From positions 1 to 49,639 of the forward strand of contig CAUZDT010000003.1 in assembly GCA_963578705.1 (NCBI GenBank): 49,639 nt of DNA. The letters run 5' to 3'. Each line of letters opens with the position of its first letter. Within the stretch, counting starts at the first letter, position 1. Of this stretch, positions 42,512 through 49,639 are shown piece by piece. This stretch comes from UBA8886 sp963578705 (GTDB taxonomy: Archaea > Thermoplasmatota > Poseidoniia > MGIII > CG-Epi1). The position numbers were made by a program, and so were the translations under genes. Below the pieces are notes generated by a model. That model saw only the letters and a list, made by a program, of their open reading frames with translations, did not search any database and was not told the origin of the DNA.

Positions 42512-43386
42512 ACCGCGACCTTGAAGGAAATCGCCGGCTGCGGGTCGTAGCCGTTGAGCTGGAACGCGGAGAGGATGGTCTCGAGGTCGGCGTCGCAAAG
42601 CGCCAGCACGTCGCCCAGCGTTTTGAGGTCGGGGCTGATAGCGAGCCGCGGCAGCTGCCGCGGCTCGCGCTGCAACTGCTCGTGCAAGCCGGGAATGTGG
42701 TTGTATTCGGCCATCGAGCCGTCCGGCTTGGCAGTATAGATGTGCGCGTCAACCAGCGAATGACCGAAGGTGCCGGCCCGCATCCCCGCCAGATGCGCGA
42801 AGAGCGAGAGCAGGAAGGCGTAGCCGGCGATGTTGTACGGCACTCCCAGGGCAACGTCGCAGCTGCGCTGCGTGAGGTGCAGGCAGAGGCGCGGCTCGCC
42901 GTCCGGGGAATACTGGACGTTGAAGATGAACATCAGGTGGCAGGGCGGCAGCTGGCTCTGCTGCGCGTTGCCGGGCGCCCAGGCCGAGATTACCATGCGG
43001 CGACTCGCGGGGTTTTCGCGCAGCGTCCGCAGCACGTAGCGCACCTGGTCGTTGAACCCCGTCTCCCCTTCGGCGGGGACCGGGAAATGGCGCCAGAAAT
43101 TACCGTAGGCGCTCGGCACAAAACCCTCCGCGTCGGCCCACGGGTCCCAGAACTTGCAGCCATGCTTCTGGAGCAGCCCGATGTGCCGGTCGCCCGAGAG
43201 GAACCAGAGATTCTCGACGACGATATTCTTCCACGAAATCTCCTTAGTCGTCAACAGCGGGAACCCTTCCGCTAGGTCGATGGCGTAGTTGACGTTGAAG
43301 GCTGAGATGGTGTCGACGCCGGTCCGGTTCTGCTTACGCGTTCCGCGATCGAGGACCTCCTCAACCAGCTCTAGGTACTGCTTCAC
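42508..43386 (-). CDS. thyA: Thymidylate synthase ThyA
   Basis: 292 residues, methylates dUMP to dTMP with methylene-tetrahydrofolate. RTGVDTISAF, WDPWADAEG, the nucleophile Cys149 in LPPCHLMF, RSCDVALGVPYNIAGYA and DAHIY are the family landmarks, in the right order and spacing. Most archaea use flavin-dependent ThyX, which needs no DHFR; the ThyA-DHFR pair here is the bacterial-type solution. The start is GTG 43386, 24 bp from TTAA at 43409-43412 (leaderless). Confidence 0.96.
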   Translation of the reverse strand: MKQYLELVEEVLDRGTRKQNRTGVDTISAFNVNYAIDLAEGFPLLTTKEISWKNIVVENLWFLSGDRHIGLLQKHGCKFWDPWADAEGFVPSAYGNFWRHFPVPAEGETGFNDQVRYVLRTLRENPASRRMVISAWAPGNAQQSQLPPCHLMFIFNVQYSPDGEPRLCLHLTQRSCDVALGVPYNIAGYAFLLSLFAHLAGMRAGTFGHSLVDAHIYTAKPDGSMAEYNHIPGLHEQLQREPRQLPRLAISPDLKTLGDVLALCDADLETILSAFQLNGYDPQPAISFKVAV

Positions 43387-43408
43387 GCCGGCCTATTTCG
43401 CCGTGGGG

Positions 43409-43412
43409 TTAA
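43409..43412 (-). promoter_or_regulatory. Weak TATA-like element for thyA-folA
   Basis: GGTTAAGG context (CCTTAACC on minus) centred 24 bp from GTG 43386, the same weak form used by the rhomboid gene. Confidence 0.4.
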
Positions 43413-43434
43413 GGTGTTGGGGCAAATTCGAAAC

Positions 43435-43444
43435 TGATAAATAG
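43435..43444 (+). promoter_or_regulatory. TATA box for the 42-codon gene
   Basis: TGATAAATAG is centred 25 bp before ATG 43465, so a leaderless transcript is predicted. Confidence 0.55.
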
Positions 43445-43464
43445 ATATCAAGGCAGGGGGCAGT

Positions 43465-43593
43465 ATGCCCTTCAGAATCGTAGATCACGAGAGCGGTAAA
43501 ATCATACTTGAGTCGCCCCACGTTTCGGACCTGATTGAGTATATTGACAAGCACGCCGAGAATTACGAGGTCAAGGACCTCACGATTTCCTGA
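43465..43593 (+). CDS. Small 42-residue protein, function unknown
   Basis: Unrecognised. A short acidic protein: beta-hairpin-like start (MPFRIVDHESGKIILES), a helix (HVSDLIEYIDKHAENY) and a final strand (EVKDLTIS), which together would make a small beta-beta-alpha-beta fold. Support that it is real: a TATA box at exactly 25 bp, an ATG start, use of GAG/GAC/GTC codons as in neighbours, and a plausible amphipathic order. It lies alone in the gap between divergent thyA and convergent aglB, on the opposite strand to both. Confidence 0.65.
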   Translation: MPFRIVDHESGKIILESPHVSDLIEYIDKHAENYEVKDLTIS

Positions 43594-43613
43594 AACGGTT
43601 CCCGAACGGTAGT

Positions 43614-46600
43614 TCAGCGCCGCAGCCTGAGTGTGAAATAGGCGATAGTCAGCAGCAACGTCGCGACCACGAAAGCCATCATCCACGGGAAGTCCTCCGC
43701 CTCTTCCGCGGCCGCCTCGACTGTCAGCGATAGCGGCTTCGCGTTGTTGGTCTCGTCCTGCTCGCTGAAGAGCTCCTCCGGGTCGACCTCGACACGGAAG
43801 CTGTGGATGCCTTCGCTGGCGACCCAGGTCGCCTCGACCATCGACTCGCCTTCGCCGTCGAAGGCGGCGCTGGTCATCTCAAACAGCTCGTCGTCAAGGT
43901 AGAAGCCGACCTGCGGGAATTGCTCGCCCGAGCCGGCGACGGTGTTGGCGACGGTCGCCTGTAGCGTCACCTCGGTCCCGGGCTCGATGTTGTCGGGTGC
44001 CCAGGTCACTTCGCTGATGCTGAAGTCGGGCGGCGGCCGCTCTGTTGGCGTCACTTCCAGCGCGAAATCGAAGCTGACGTCGTCGTAGAGCTCCTGCCCC
44101 TCCCAGAAGAAGCGGACGTTGAAGTTGCGGTAGACGCCGGGAATAACACCATCGTCCGGCGCGATGTCAAGCACCAGCTCGCGGCTCTCGCCCGGCGGTA
44201 CTTCCACGTCAGGCGCCCGGAATATGGCTGTCCAGTTCTCCCCGTCGCCCGTCACCTCGGTCTGGAAGGTTGTGGTGCGGTGGCCGGTCCCGGTGAAGTT
44301 GAAGGTGAAGTTCACAGCCTGCCCGACGGCGGTTGGCGCCGTGAGCCGGTCGACCGTGACATCGGCGCCACGTAGCAGCTGCCGCTCCAGCTTGAGGGTG
44401 GTCGCGCTGCCGTCGTCGGCCAGCGCCAGCGCGATGGCCTCGTCGAGCACGAAGATGCGGTCTGGCGAGCCGTCGAGGACTTCCAGCAGTGCCGTGAGGT
44501 TGTATTCGCCCGGTGGCAGGATGGTTGTGACTACCCCGTCCGCAGGCGCGAGGTGCAGCAGCAGCTCGTCGCCGGCGCGGAAGCGCACGTCATCGAAGTC
44601 CACCAGGCTGCCGTCGTCGCTGGCGACGAAGTGCCATTCGTATTCTACCCCGCGCTCGAGTGACAGGTTGTAGTCGCGCGAGCCGTTGAAGTCCAGCGAT
44701 TCAATTAGCGTGTAGGCGGTGCCGTTGCCGGAGAAGGCGCGCAGCAGGTAGCCGTCCGGTTTGAGGTAAATCAGGAAGTTGCCATTGGCGTCAGTCTCCA
44801 GCGATTCCAGCACCGACTCGCCGGCACCCTGCCGGAGTTCGACCGTCGCGCCCGTCAGCAGCTCGTCGCCGTCCGGGGTCCCGTCGAAGTTGCGGTCGTA
44901 GAAGACGCTGCCCTGGAAGCGCGCCTTCCAAGTCGCGGGGTAGTCGAAGAACTGGTGGCCGTCGCCGGGGCGCAGCCGCAGCGTACGCTCGAGGTAGAAC
45001 TGGTCGCCGCCGCCGTTGAGGTGGTCGTCGACGCTGACGTCGTAGCGTGCCGGGACCATCTCTGGCAGCTCGATGGTGCCGTTGGCGTCGCTGGTCCACG
45101 TTTGCGACCAGCCCCCTTCGCGGCTGAAGGTCGCTTCGACCCCCACCAGCGGCTGCGGTATCCCGTCGGCGTCGCGGTAGGTCAGGTTGAGTGTCAGCGG
45201 CAGTGTTTCGGGAATCATGTCGACGTTGAAGTAGGAGCTGCCGGCAACCTCGACCGGCGCGTTGTAGGGCTGGAATCCCGGCAGGACAATCTCGAGCTGG
45301 TAACTGCCCGGCTGCAGGTCGAACGGTCCGTAGTCGCCGTCGACGCCGTTGCTGCTGGCAATCGCAGTTCCCAGCTCAGAAATGAACATCAGCGTCACGT
45401 CTTCGTCGACCAGTTCGCCGGTCGGCTCCGAAATCAGCGCGCCGTTGATGAAGTGCCCCTGCGCCAGCGCCAGGTCGTGGAGCAGCACTGGCATCGTCAG
45501 GTCGAGCGTCGAAAGGTGACTGTAGTGCGAGCCGGCGTTCGCGCCCTCGAAAGTGACCCAGTATTCGCCCGGCGGGAGCCAGCCGTGGTAGCCGCTGAAG
45601 CGGGTCGAAATCAGCCGCGTCACATCATACGGCGCGCTAGTGCTGGTGAAGAGCACTTTGCCCTCCCTCAGCTCGCCCTGATGGAGCGCGCCGCCCGAGA
45701 CCTGTAGTAGCAGCTCGGTCGCCACCTCGCCCAGCGCGACGGGCGCGCTACCTAGCTCTACAGCGAGCTGGCCGCTGGCGGCGTAGAGTTCCCCCTCCAG
45801 GTCGAGCGTCACCACATAGTAGTAGTCGTGCGGCGGCAGCGTAGCGATGAACTTTCCGTCGGGGCCTGTGCTGAAGTTGAGGTGGTAGCTTTCGGGCCGA
45901 TCGGCGGGGGTGAACGAGATCTGCGCGGATGCCAGTGGTTCGCCGGTGTGGACGACGGTCCCGGTTACCAGAACTGGCGTTCGCAGTAGCTGGAACTGCA
46001 GCTCGCCGGGGTCGAAGTGATCGTAGCGTTCGTCATCGGGCAGCAGCGACTCGTAGCCAGTGAGGTGGATAGCAGGACGGTAGTTCCCGGCGGGCAATGG
46101 CAGCATGGCCCCCATCTCGTCGGTCCAGGCATGGAGCAGGCCGGAAGGTGCCTCGAGCGAGAAGACGCCGCCCACCGGTAGCTCCTCGCCCAGGTGCTCC
46201 TCGGTCAGGATTACGAACAGCTCGTGCCCTACCGAGAGTGGCAAGTCGGCCTCAAGGGTGCCATACTCGAGCTGCATGCGCTTGAGCCCCGCCAGTATTC
46301 CCTCGGCTTCGGCGAAGTAGGCGTAAGCAGTATAGTCTCCCGGTGGCAACAACGCTTCGAAGTCGCCTCGTGGGCCACTCATCAATGTCAGCCGACCGTT
46401 GGCCGAATCCAGCCATACCTCGGCGCCACCGACATCGCGCTCGTTCGACCCCGGCTCGAATACCCCATCCCCATCCAGATCCTCGAAGAGTTTGCCGGTG
46501 ATGGTCCCGGCCGGCTGCATAATTGCCATCAGCTCCTCTGCGCTACCGGGCTCAACGCGCGCCAGCCAGGCCGCGTCCGCGTCAGTGTGCAGTGCGTAGA

Positions 46601-49600
46601 AGTCATAGGTGCCGTCGGGCAGGATGGTTGTGAAGTGTCCCTGCGCATCAGTCTCTACCTCCTCCGAATGGAGCTGCCCCAGATGGGTAATAGAGATCTG
46701 TGTCTCCGGAACCGGGTCGCCACGCCAAGTGAGGGTGCCGCTGACGCGCGCGCCGGTGGTGAGTGTAGTGTTATGGTGGCTCTCCTTGCCTGCGGCGAGG
46801 CTGAAGGTAGCGGTGTTGTTGGACCAGTCACTGAATTGGTCATCCTCCTCCAACCGCAGCGTATAGTTGCCCGGCAGCAGATTGTCGAAGCGGAAGCCAG
46901 TCTGCGCCTCGCGCCGCAGTAAGGTAGAGTTAGTATGGTCAAAGAGCGTAATCGTAAGTGGCTGCGGCGTCAGCTCGATGGAGCGGCCGAGCAGCCCCAG
47001 TACCGTGGAACCGATGACCGCGCCGTCAATCTCCAGCGACTGGTCTGCCCGCAGGCCGGCGTCGCCCTCGTAGTTCGCCAGCTCCAGTTCGTGGCCGTTC
47101 AGGTCGGCCGTGACGCGGTATTCGCCCGGCGCGATAGCGTCGAAGGCGAAGCTGCCGTCGGCGCCGCTGTCTACGCTGAACTCGCGCCCCGTTACAGTCT
47201 GGGTTGCTGTAACTGGAATCCCGGCAATCGGTTCGCGTTCGCCGGCGTCCCAGTAGAGTTCGCCGCTGAGGCTGGCCGCCTCGACCTCGATGTCGACGCG
47301 GATTTCTGGCTGCGTGGCGCGGGTCGCCTGCGCCTCCGAAATCAGGATGCCATTTTCGCTGGCGAGGATGTTATTGGAAGTAAGGCGCAGCCACTCGATA
47401 TCGGAGCCGAACTCGCCCATCGAGACTGTCAGTGTGTGGTTGCCGGCCGGCGCGACAATGCTGTAGCGCCCCTGCGCGTCGGTGGTCACCGAGTCGTGCG
47501 GCGTGCTGTATTCGTCGAGGAGCGTGACGGTCGCGTTCGGGACCGGCGCCCCCTCCTCGGTCTGGACGACGCCGTTGATGGTCGCGCCGTCGTAGTATTT
47601 CAGGATGCGCAGGCCGTTGTTGGCGTACGCCAGCTTGAAGTGTTTCAGCCCCCAGCCGGGGAGCGGCGGCAGGCTGGTGTCGTCGCCGATTTCGCCGCTG
47701 ATGCCGGGGATGCCGTCGCTCGCCTCACGGCCGATGTCGGGCCCGGACCAACCGATGAAGGCGCGGTAGAACATGCTGTCGAGGAAGCGCTGCTTGTATT
47801 CCAGCGTCTGCGAAGTCACGCTCAGGCTGGGGTCGTTCCGCAGCAGCTCGTCCGCCTCTTCGTAACTCACGGTCTGGCCGTTGGAGAGCATCAGGCTCAC
47901 CGCGACGAAGTCGTTCAGCTCGTAGTCCGCCAGCGTCACCGGCGCGTAGAGGATGCCGGTGTTTTCGGCCGAGTAGGGCATCAGCCGCGTGTCAGCGCCG
48001 AAGTAGCGTATCGAGTGGCCGGTCGCCTGCTCGATGTCGTAGATTGCGTCAGCCAGCTCGGCAAGGCTAGCGGACGCCAGGATGGGCCGTCCGGCGCGAA
48101 TCGCCGCGTTGCGCTTGTTGATATCCTCGCCCTCCGGCACCTGTTCGCCGGGGTTGGCGATGATGCGTTCGAGCGCCGTGACGTTATCCTCGGAATAATA
48201 GGCAAGCATGATTTCGCGAATTCCCGGCGAGAAGCGGTCGCTCTCGCGGTCCACTTCGGGCTCGACGAGGCGGTAGAGCAGCAGCGCCATCGCGTCCTGC
48301 TCTCCCTGGGCGGTGATGAAATTGCCCGCCAGCTGGTAACCGAACTGGAAGTTGTCCGCCACGGTCGGGTGTTCGCCGATATCAATCGCCCAGAAGCCGT
48401 AGTCCCACCAGGAGATGAAGCCGGGCCGCTTTTCCTGCGGTAATTCGGTGTCCTGCTCCGCCAGCCATTCCAGCCCGTCTATCCAGTAGCTGGCGGGGAA
48501 AGAGGGGCCGGTGACGCCCATGTACCAGAGCTGGCTGGTCGCCGTGCGGTTATACATGCCGGTAACGCCGTCCGGGTAGAGCGAGGCGTTGTTGCGCTGG
48601 TCATACTCGTACTCGTCAGGCCGTAGCAGCGAGTAGCGCAGGAAATCGTAGACGCCGGTGTCGTGGTCCTTCTTGTCCTCGTAGGGGACCGCGGCGTCGT
48701 AGCCGTAGAAGGCGTTGGGCAGCAGCAGCATCCCGACCACGACAAACGCGATGGCGGGCCGCTTGATTTCGAAGGCGCGGCGCAGGCCGCTGAGCCGGTC
48801 GCGCAGGCTGTACTGGTCTTCGCCAGCCGCCATGTGGCCGATGGAGAGCATCAGCGCCAGCAGCAGGATTCCGACGAGGAAGCCGGCCAGCAGGCCGACG
48901 GTGAAGATGGTCAGGAAGCCGACCAGCAGCGACCCGAGCGCGAGGAACAGGATGGTCGGCCCATGGCGCCCCCAGTAGTGGCGCCACGCCTCGAGGACGT
49001 CGCCGAAGCCAGCGCGCTCAATCAGCAGCCAGGTGACCCAGCCCGAGAGCAGCGCCATCACAGGAGTGGCGTTGAAGATGAAACGAATCGCGGACTGCGC
49101 CATGTAGAGCGCGACGGCCGCCCAGATCAGGATGAAGAGGTAGTCTTTCTTCCAGAGCCGGTTGGCGAAAAGCTGCCACGCCATCCAGATGAGTCCGAAG
49201 AAACCGAACCAGACCGAGACGAGGCCGAAAGAGAATACGAAGTTCGCGAAGGTCGGTGGTTGCGCCTCGGCAATCGTGTCGAATAGCTTGGTCCGTACGA
49301 AGTAGCCCTGCCCGCTGAAGAGTAGGAAGCCAAGGTCGACGAAGACGTAAGTGAGCAGCAGGTACCCGATGGCGGCGACCGCCGCGGTGCCGCCCAGCAC
49401 CAGCAGCCACGGCAGGTCGCGCGTCGGCACCAGCAGTGCCGAGGCGCCGATGAAGGCGAGCAGGATGTAGGCGGGCGCGTCCCACCACGGGCTGATGAAG
49501 CCCATGGTTGAGTAATACGGAAAAGAGAGCAGGACCGGTAGTGAAAGCGTCACCACCCCCAGTATTGCTGCGGTAAGGCTGTCAACCCTCCGGAATGCAT

Positions 49601-49639
49601 TGATAACCATCTGGGAAACCAGGTAGATGGCGATAATCA
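43614..49639 (-). CDS. aglB: AglB/STT3 oligosaccharyltransferase with giant carboxypeptidase-regulatory-like repeat tail (5' end beyond window)
   Basis: At least 2,007 codons; the frame is open to the right edge and starts in a hydrophobic segment, so the N-terminal helices and first DxD motif lie outside. Numbering from Met at 49610: membrane helices to about 310, with the TIxE motif T112-E115 (external loop 5); catalytic-domain WWDYG at 401-405; AglB-like ADTRLMPYSAENTGILYAPV around 540. From about 665 to 1780 follow some eleven Ig-like carboxypeptidase-regulatory/Cna_B-type repeats (NATVTLLDEYS, LPPGDYTAYAYF, LPPGEYWVTFEG) including Ca-binding-like DLDGDGVFEPG and DRNFDGTPDGDE; then NEW3- and CARDB-like domains and a C-terminal membrane helix with RLRR end. 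Role: transfer of lipid-linked glycan to Asn on exported proteins. Confidence 0.9.
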   Translation of the reverse strand, partial: IIAIYLVSQMVINAFRRVDSLTAAILGVVTLSLPVLLSFPYYSTMGFISPWWDAPAYILLAFIGASALLVPTRDLPWLLVLGGTAAVAAIGYLLLTYVFVDLGFLLFSGQGYFVRTKLFDTIAEAQPPTFANFVFSFGLVSVWFGFFGLIWMAWQLFANRLWKKDYLFILIWAAVALYMAQSAIRFIFNATPVMALLSGWVTWLLIERAGFGDVLEAWRHYWGRHGPTILFLALGSLLVGFLTIFTVGLLAGFLVGILLLALMLSIGHMAAGEDQYSLRDRLSGLRRAFEIKRPAIAFVVVGMLLLPNAFYGYDAAVPYEDKKDHDTGVYDFLRYSLLRPDEYEYDQRNNASLYPDGVTGMYNRTATSQLWYMGVTGPSFPASYWIDGLEWLAEQDTELPQEKRPGFISWWDYGFWAIDIGEHPTVADNFQFGYQLAGNFITAQGEQDAMALLLYRLVEPEVDRESDRFSPGIREIMLAYYSEDNVTALERIIANPGEQVPEGEDINKRNAAIRAGRPILASASLAELADAIYDIEQATGHSIRYFGADTRLMPYSAENTGILYAPVTLADYELNDFVAVSLMLSNGQTVSYEEADELLRNDPSLSVTSQTLEYKQRFLDSMFYRAFIGWSGPDIGREASDGIPGISGEIGDDTSLPPLPGWGLKHFKLAYANNGLRILKYYDGATINGVVQTEEGAPVPNATVTLLDEYSTPHDSVTTDAQGRYSIVAPAGNHTLTVSMGEFGSDIEWLRLTSNNILASENGILISEAQATRATQPEIRVDIEVEAASLSGELYWDAGEREPIAGIPVTATQTVTGREFSVDSGADGSFAFDAIAPGEYRVTADLNGHELELANYEGDAGLRADQSLEIDGAVIGSTVLGLLGRSIELTPQPLTITLFDHTNSTLLRREAQTGFRFDNLLPGNYTLRLEEDDQFSDWSNNTATFSLAAGKESHHNTTLTTGARVSGTLTWRGDPVPETQISITHLGQLHSEEVETDAQGHFTTILPDGTYDFYALHTDADAAWLARVEPGSAEELMAIMQPAGTITGKLFEDLDGDGVFEPGSNERDVGGAEVWLDSANGRLTLMSGPRGDFEALLPPGDYTAYAYFAEAEGILAGLKRMQLEYGTLEADLPLSVGHELFVILTEEHLGEELPVGGVFSLEAPSGLLHAWTDEMGAMLPLPAGNYRPAIHLTGYESLLPDDERYDHFDPGELQFQLLRTPVLVTGTVVHTGEPLASAQISFTPADRPESYHLNFSTGPDGKFIATLPPHDYYYVVTLDLEGELYAASGQLAVELGSAPVALGEVATELLLQVSGGALHQGELREGKVLFTSTSAPYDVTRLISTRFSGYHGWLPPGEYWVTFEGANAGSHYSHLSTLDLTMPVLLHDLALAQGHFINGALISEPTGELVDEDVTLMFISELGTAIASSNGVDGDYGPFDLQPGSYQLEIVLPGFQPYNAPVEVAGSSYFNVDMIPETLPLTLNLTYRDADGIPQPLVGVEATFSREGGWSQTWTSDANGTIELPEMVPARYDVSVDDHLNGGGDQFYLERTLRLRPGDGHQFFDYPATWKARFQGSVFYDRNFDGTPDGDELLTGATVELRQGAGESVLESLETDANGNFLIYLKPDGYLLRAFSGNGTAYTLIESLDFNGSRDYNLSLERGVEYEWHFVASDDGSLVDFDDVRFRAGDELLLHLAPADGVVTTILPPGEYNLTALLEVLDGSPDRIFVLDEAIALALADDGSATTLKLERQLLRGADVTVDRLTAPTAVGQAVNFTFNFTGTGHRTTTFQTEVTGDGENWTAIFRAPDVEVPPGESRELVLDIAPDDGVIPGVYRNFNVRFFWEGQELYDDVSFDFALEVTPTERPPPDFSISEVTWAPDNIEPGTEVTLQATVANTVAGSGEQFPQVGFYLDDELFEMTSAAFDGEGESMVEATWVASEGIHSFRVEVDPEELFSEQDETNNAKPLSLTVEAAAEEAEDFPWMMAFVVATLLLTIAYFTLRLRR

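Noticed and set aside
46935..48443. A 502-codon open frame antisense to aglB
   Set aside because: Same mirror effect; it would cover the WWDYG catalytic region of a clear gene and shows no recognisable fold.

Overview
The window looks like chromosomal DNA from an uncultured marine euryarchaeon, most likely of the Marine Group II/III (Poseidoniales/Thermoplasmatota-related) kind. The archaeal signs are a TATA-binding protein, aIF5A, a TrmB regulator, an AglB oligosaccharyltransferase, an archaeosortase and a COG1340 coiled-coil protein. TATA-like boxes sit about 25 bp before most first-gene start codons, which implies leaderless mRNAs. Placement in Marine Group II/III is inference from gene content, high GC and the bacterial-like beta-oxidation genes; no 16S rRNA is present. 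Genes are densely packed and often overlap by 1-4 bp (ATGA, GTGA, TGATG). No stretch over 300 bases lacks a gene, and I saw no CRISPR array, insertion sequence or integrase.

Layout. 1-5.7 kb: housekeeping genes and three tRNAs (Ala, Ser, Arg), with a dolichol/phytol kinase-like protein, RdgB, QueD, MetRS and a threonine dehydratase/serine racemase homologue. 5.7-12.6 kb: a beta-oxidation island (DECR-type SDR, then FadA-FadN-FadE reading leftward) facing a TrmB regulator, with back-to-back TATA boxes around a pseudo-palindrome. 12.6-16.4 kb: tRNA-Pro, then TBP, aIF5A and agmatinase, an AlkA-like glycosylase, tRNA-Leu, a [2Fe-2S] ferredoxin without a normal start codon, and PdxT. 16.5-23.8 kb: a 2,418-residue secreted protein with a beta-propeller, MAM-like modules and an embedded cupredoxin domain. 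23.9-31.4 kb: rhomboid protease, ArsB/NhaD-type transporter, PurL, PurS, a DUF2269-like membrane protein, PgpA, a CDP-alcohol phosphatidyltransferase and PurC. 31.5-35.5 kb: coiled-coil protein, sugar nucleotidyltransferase, an archaeosortase fused to a PssD-like decarboxylase, and PssA. 35.5-42.0 kb: a second giant surface protein (2,180 aa). 42.0-43.6 kb: DHFR, ThyA and a 42-codon gene. 43.6 kb to the right edge: an AglB/STT3 oligosaccharyltransferase carrying a very long chain of carboxypeptidase-regulatory-like repeats, cut by the window edge.

Common theme. The right two-thirds of the window reads as a cell-surface assembly locus. It holds giant exported proteins with a C-terminal sorting signal (P-S-F/L, hydrophobic stretch, Arg cluster), the archaeosortase/PssD/PssA set that would cut and lipid-anchor them, lipid head-group enzymes (PgpA, CDP-alcohol transferase), a sugar nucleotidyltransferase, and AglB for N-glycosylation. 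A dolichol-kinase-like gene at the left could feed the same pathway. The most unusual features are the archaeosortase-decarboxylase fusion, the AglB with a giant repeat extension, and a low-GC module inserted into one surface protein.
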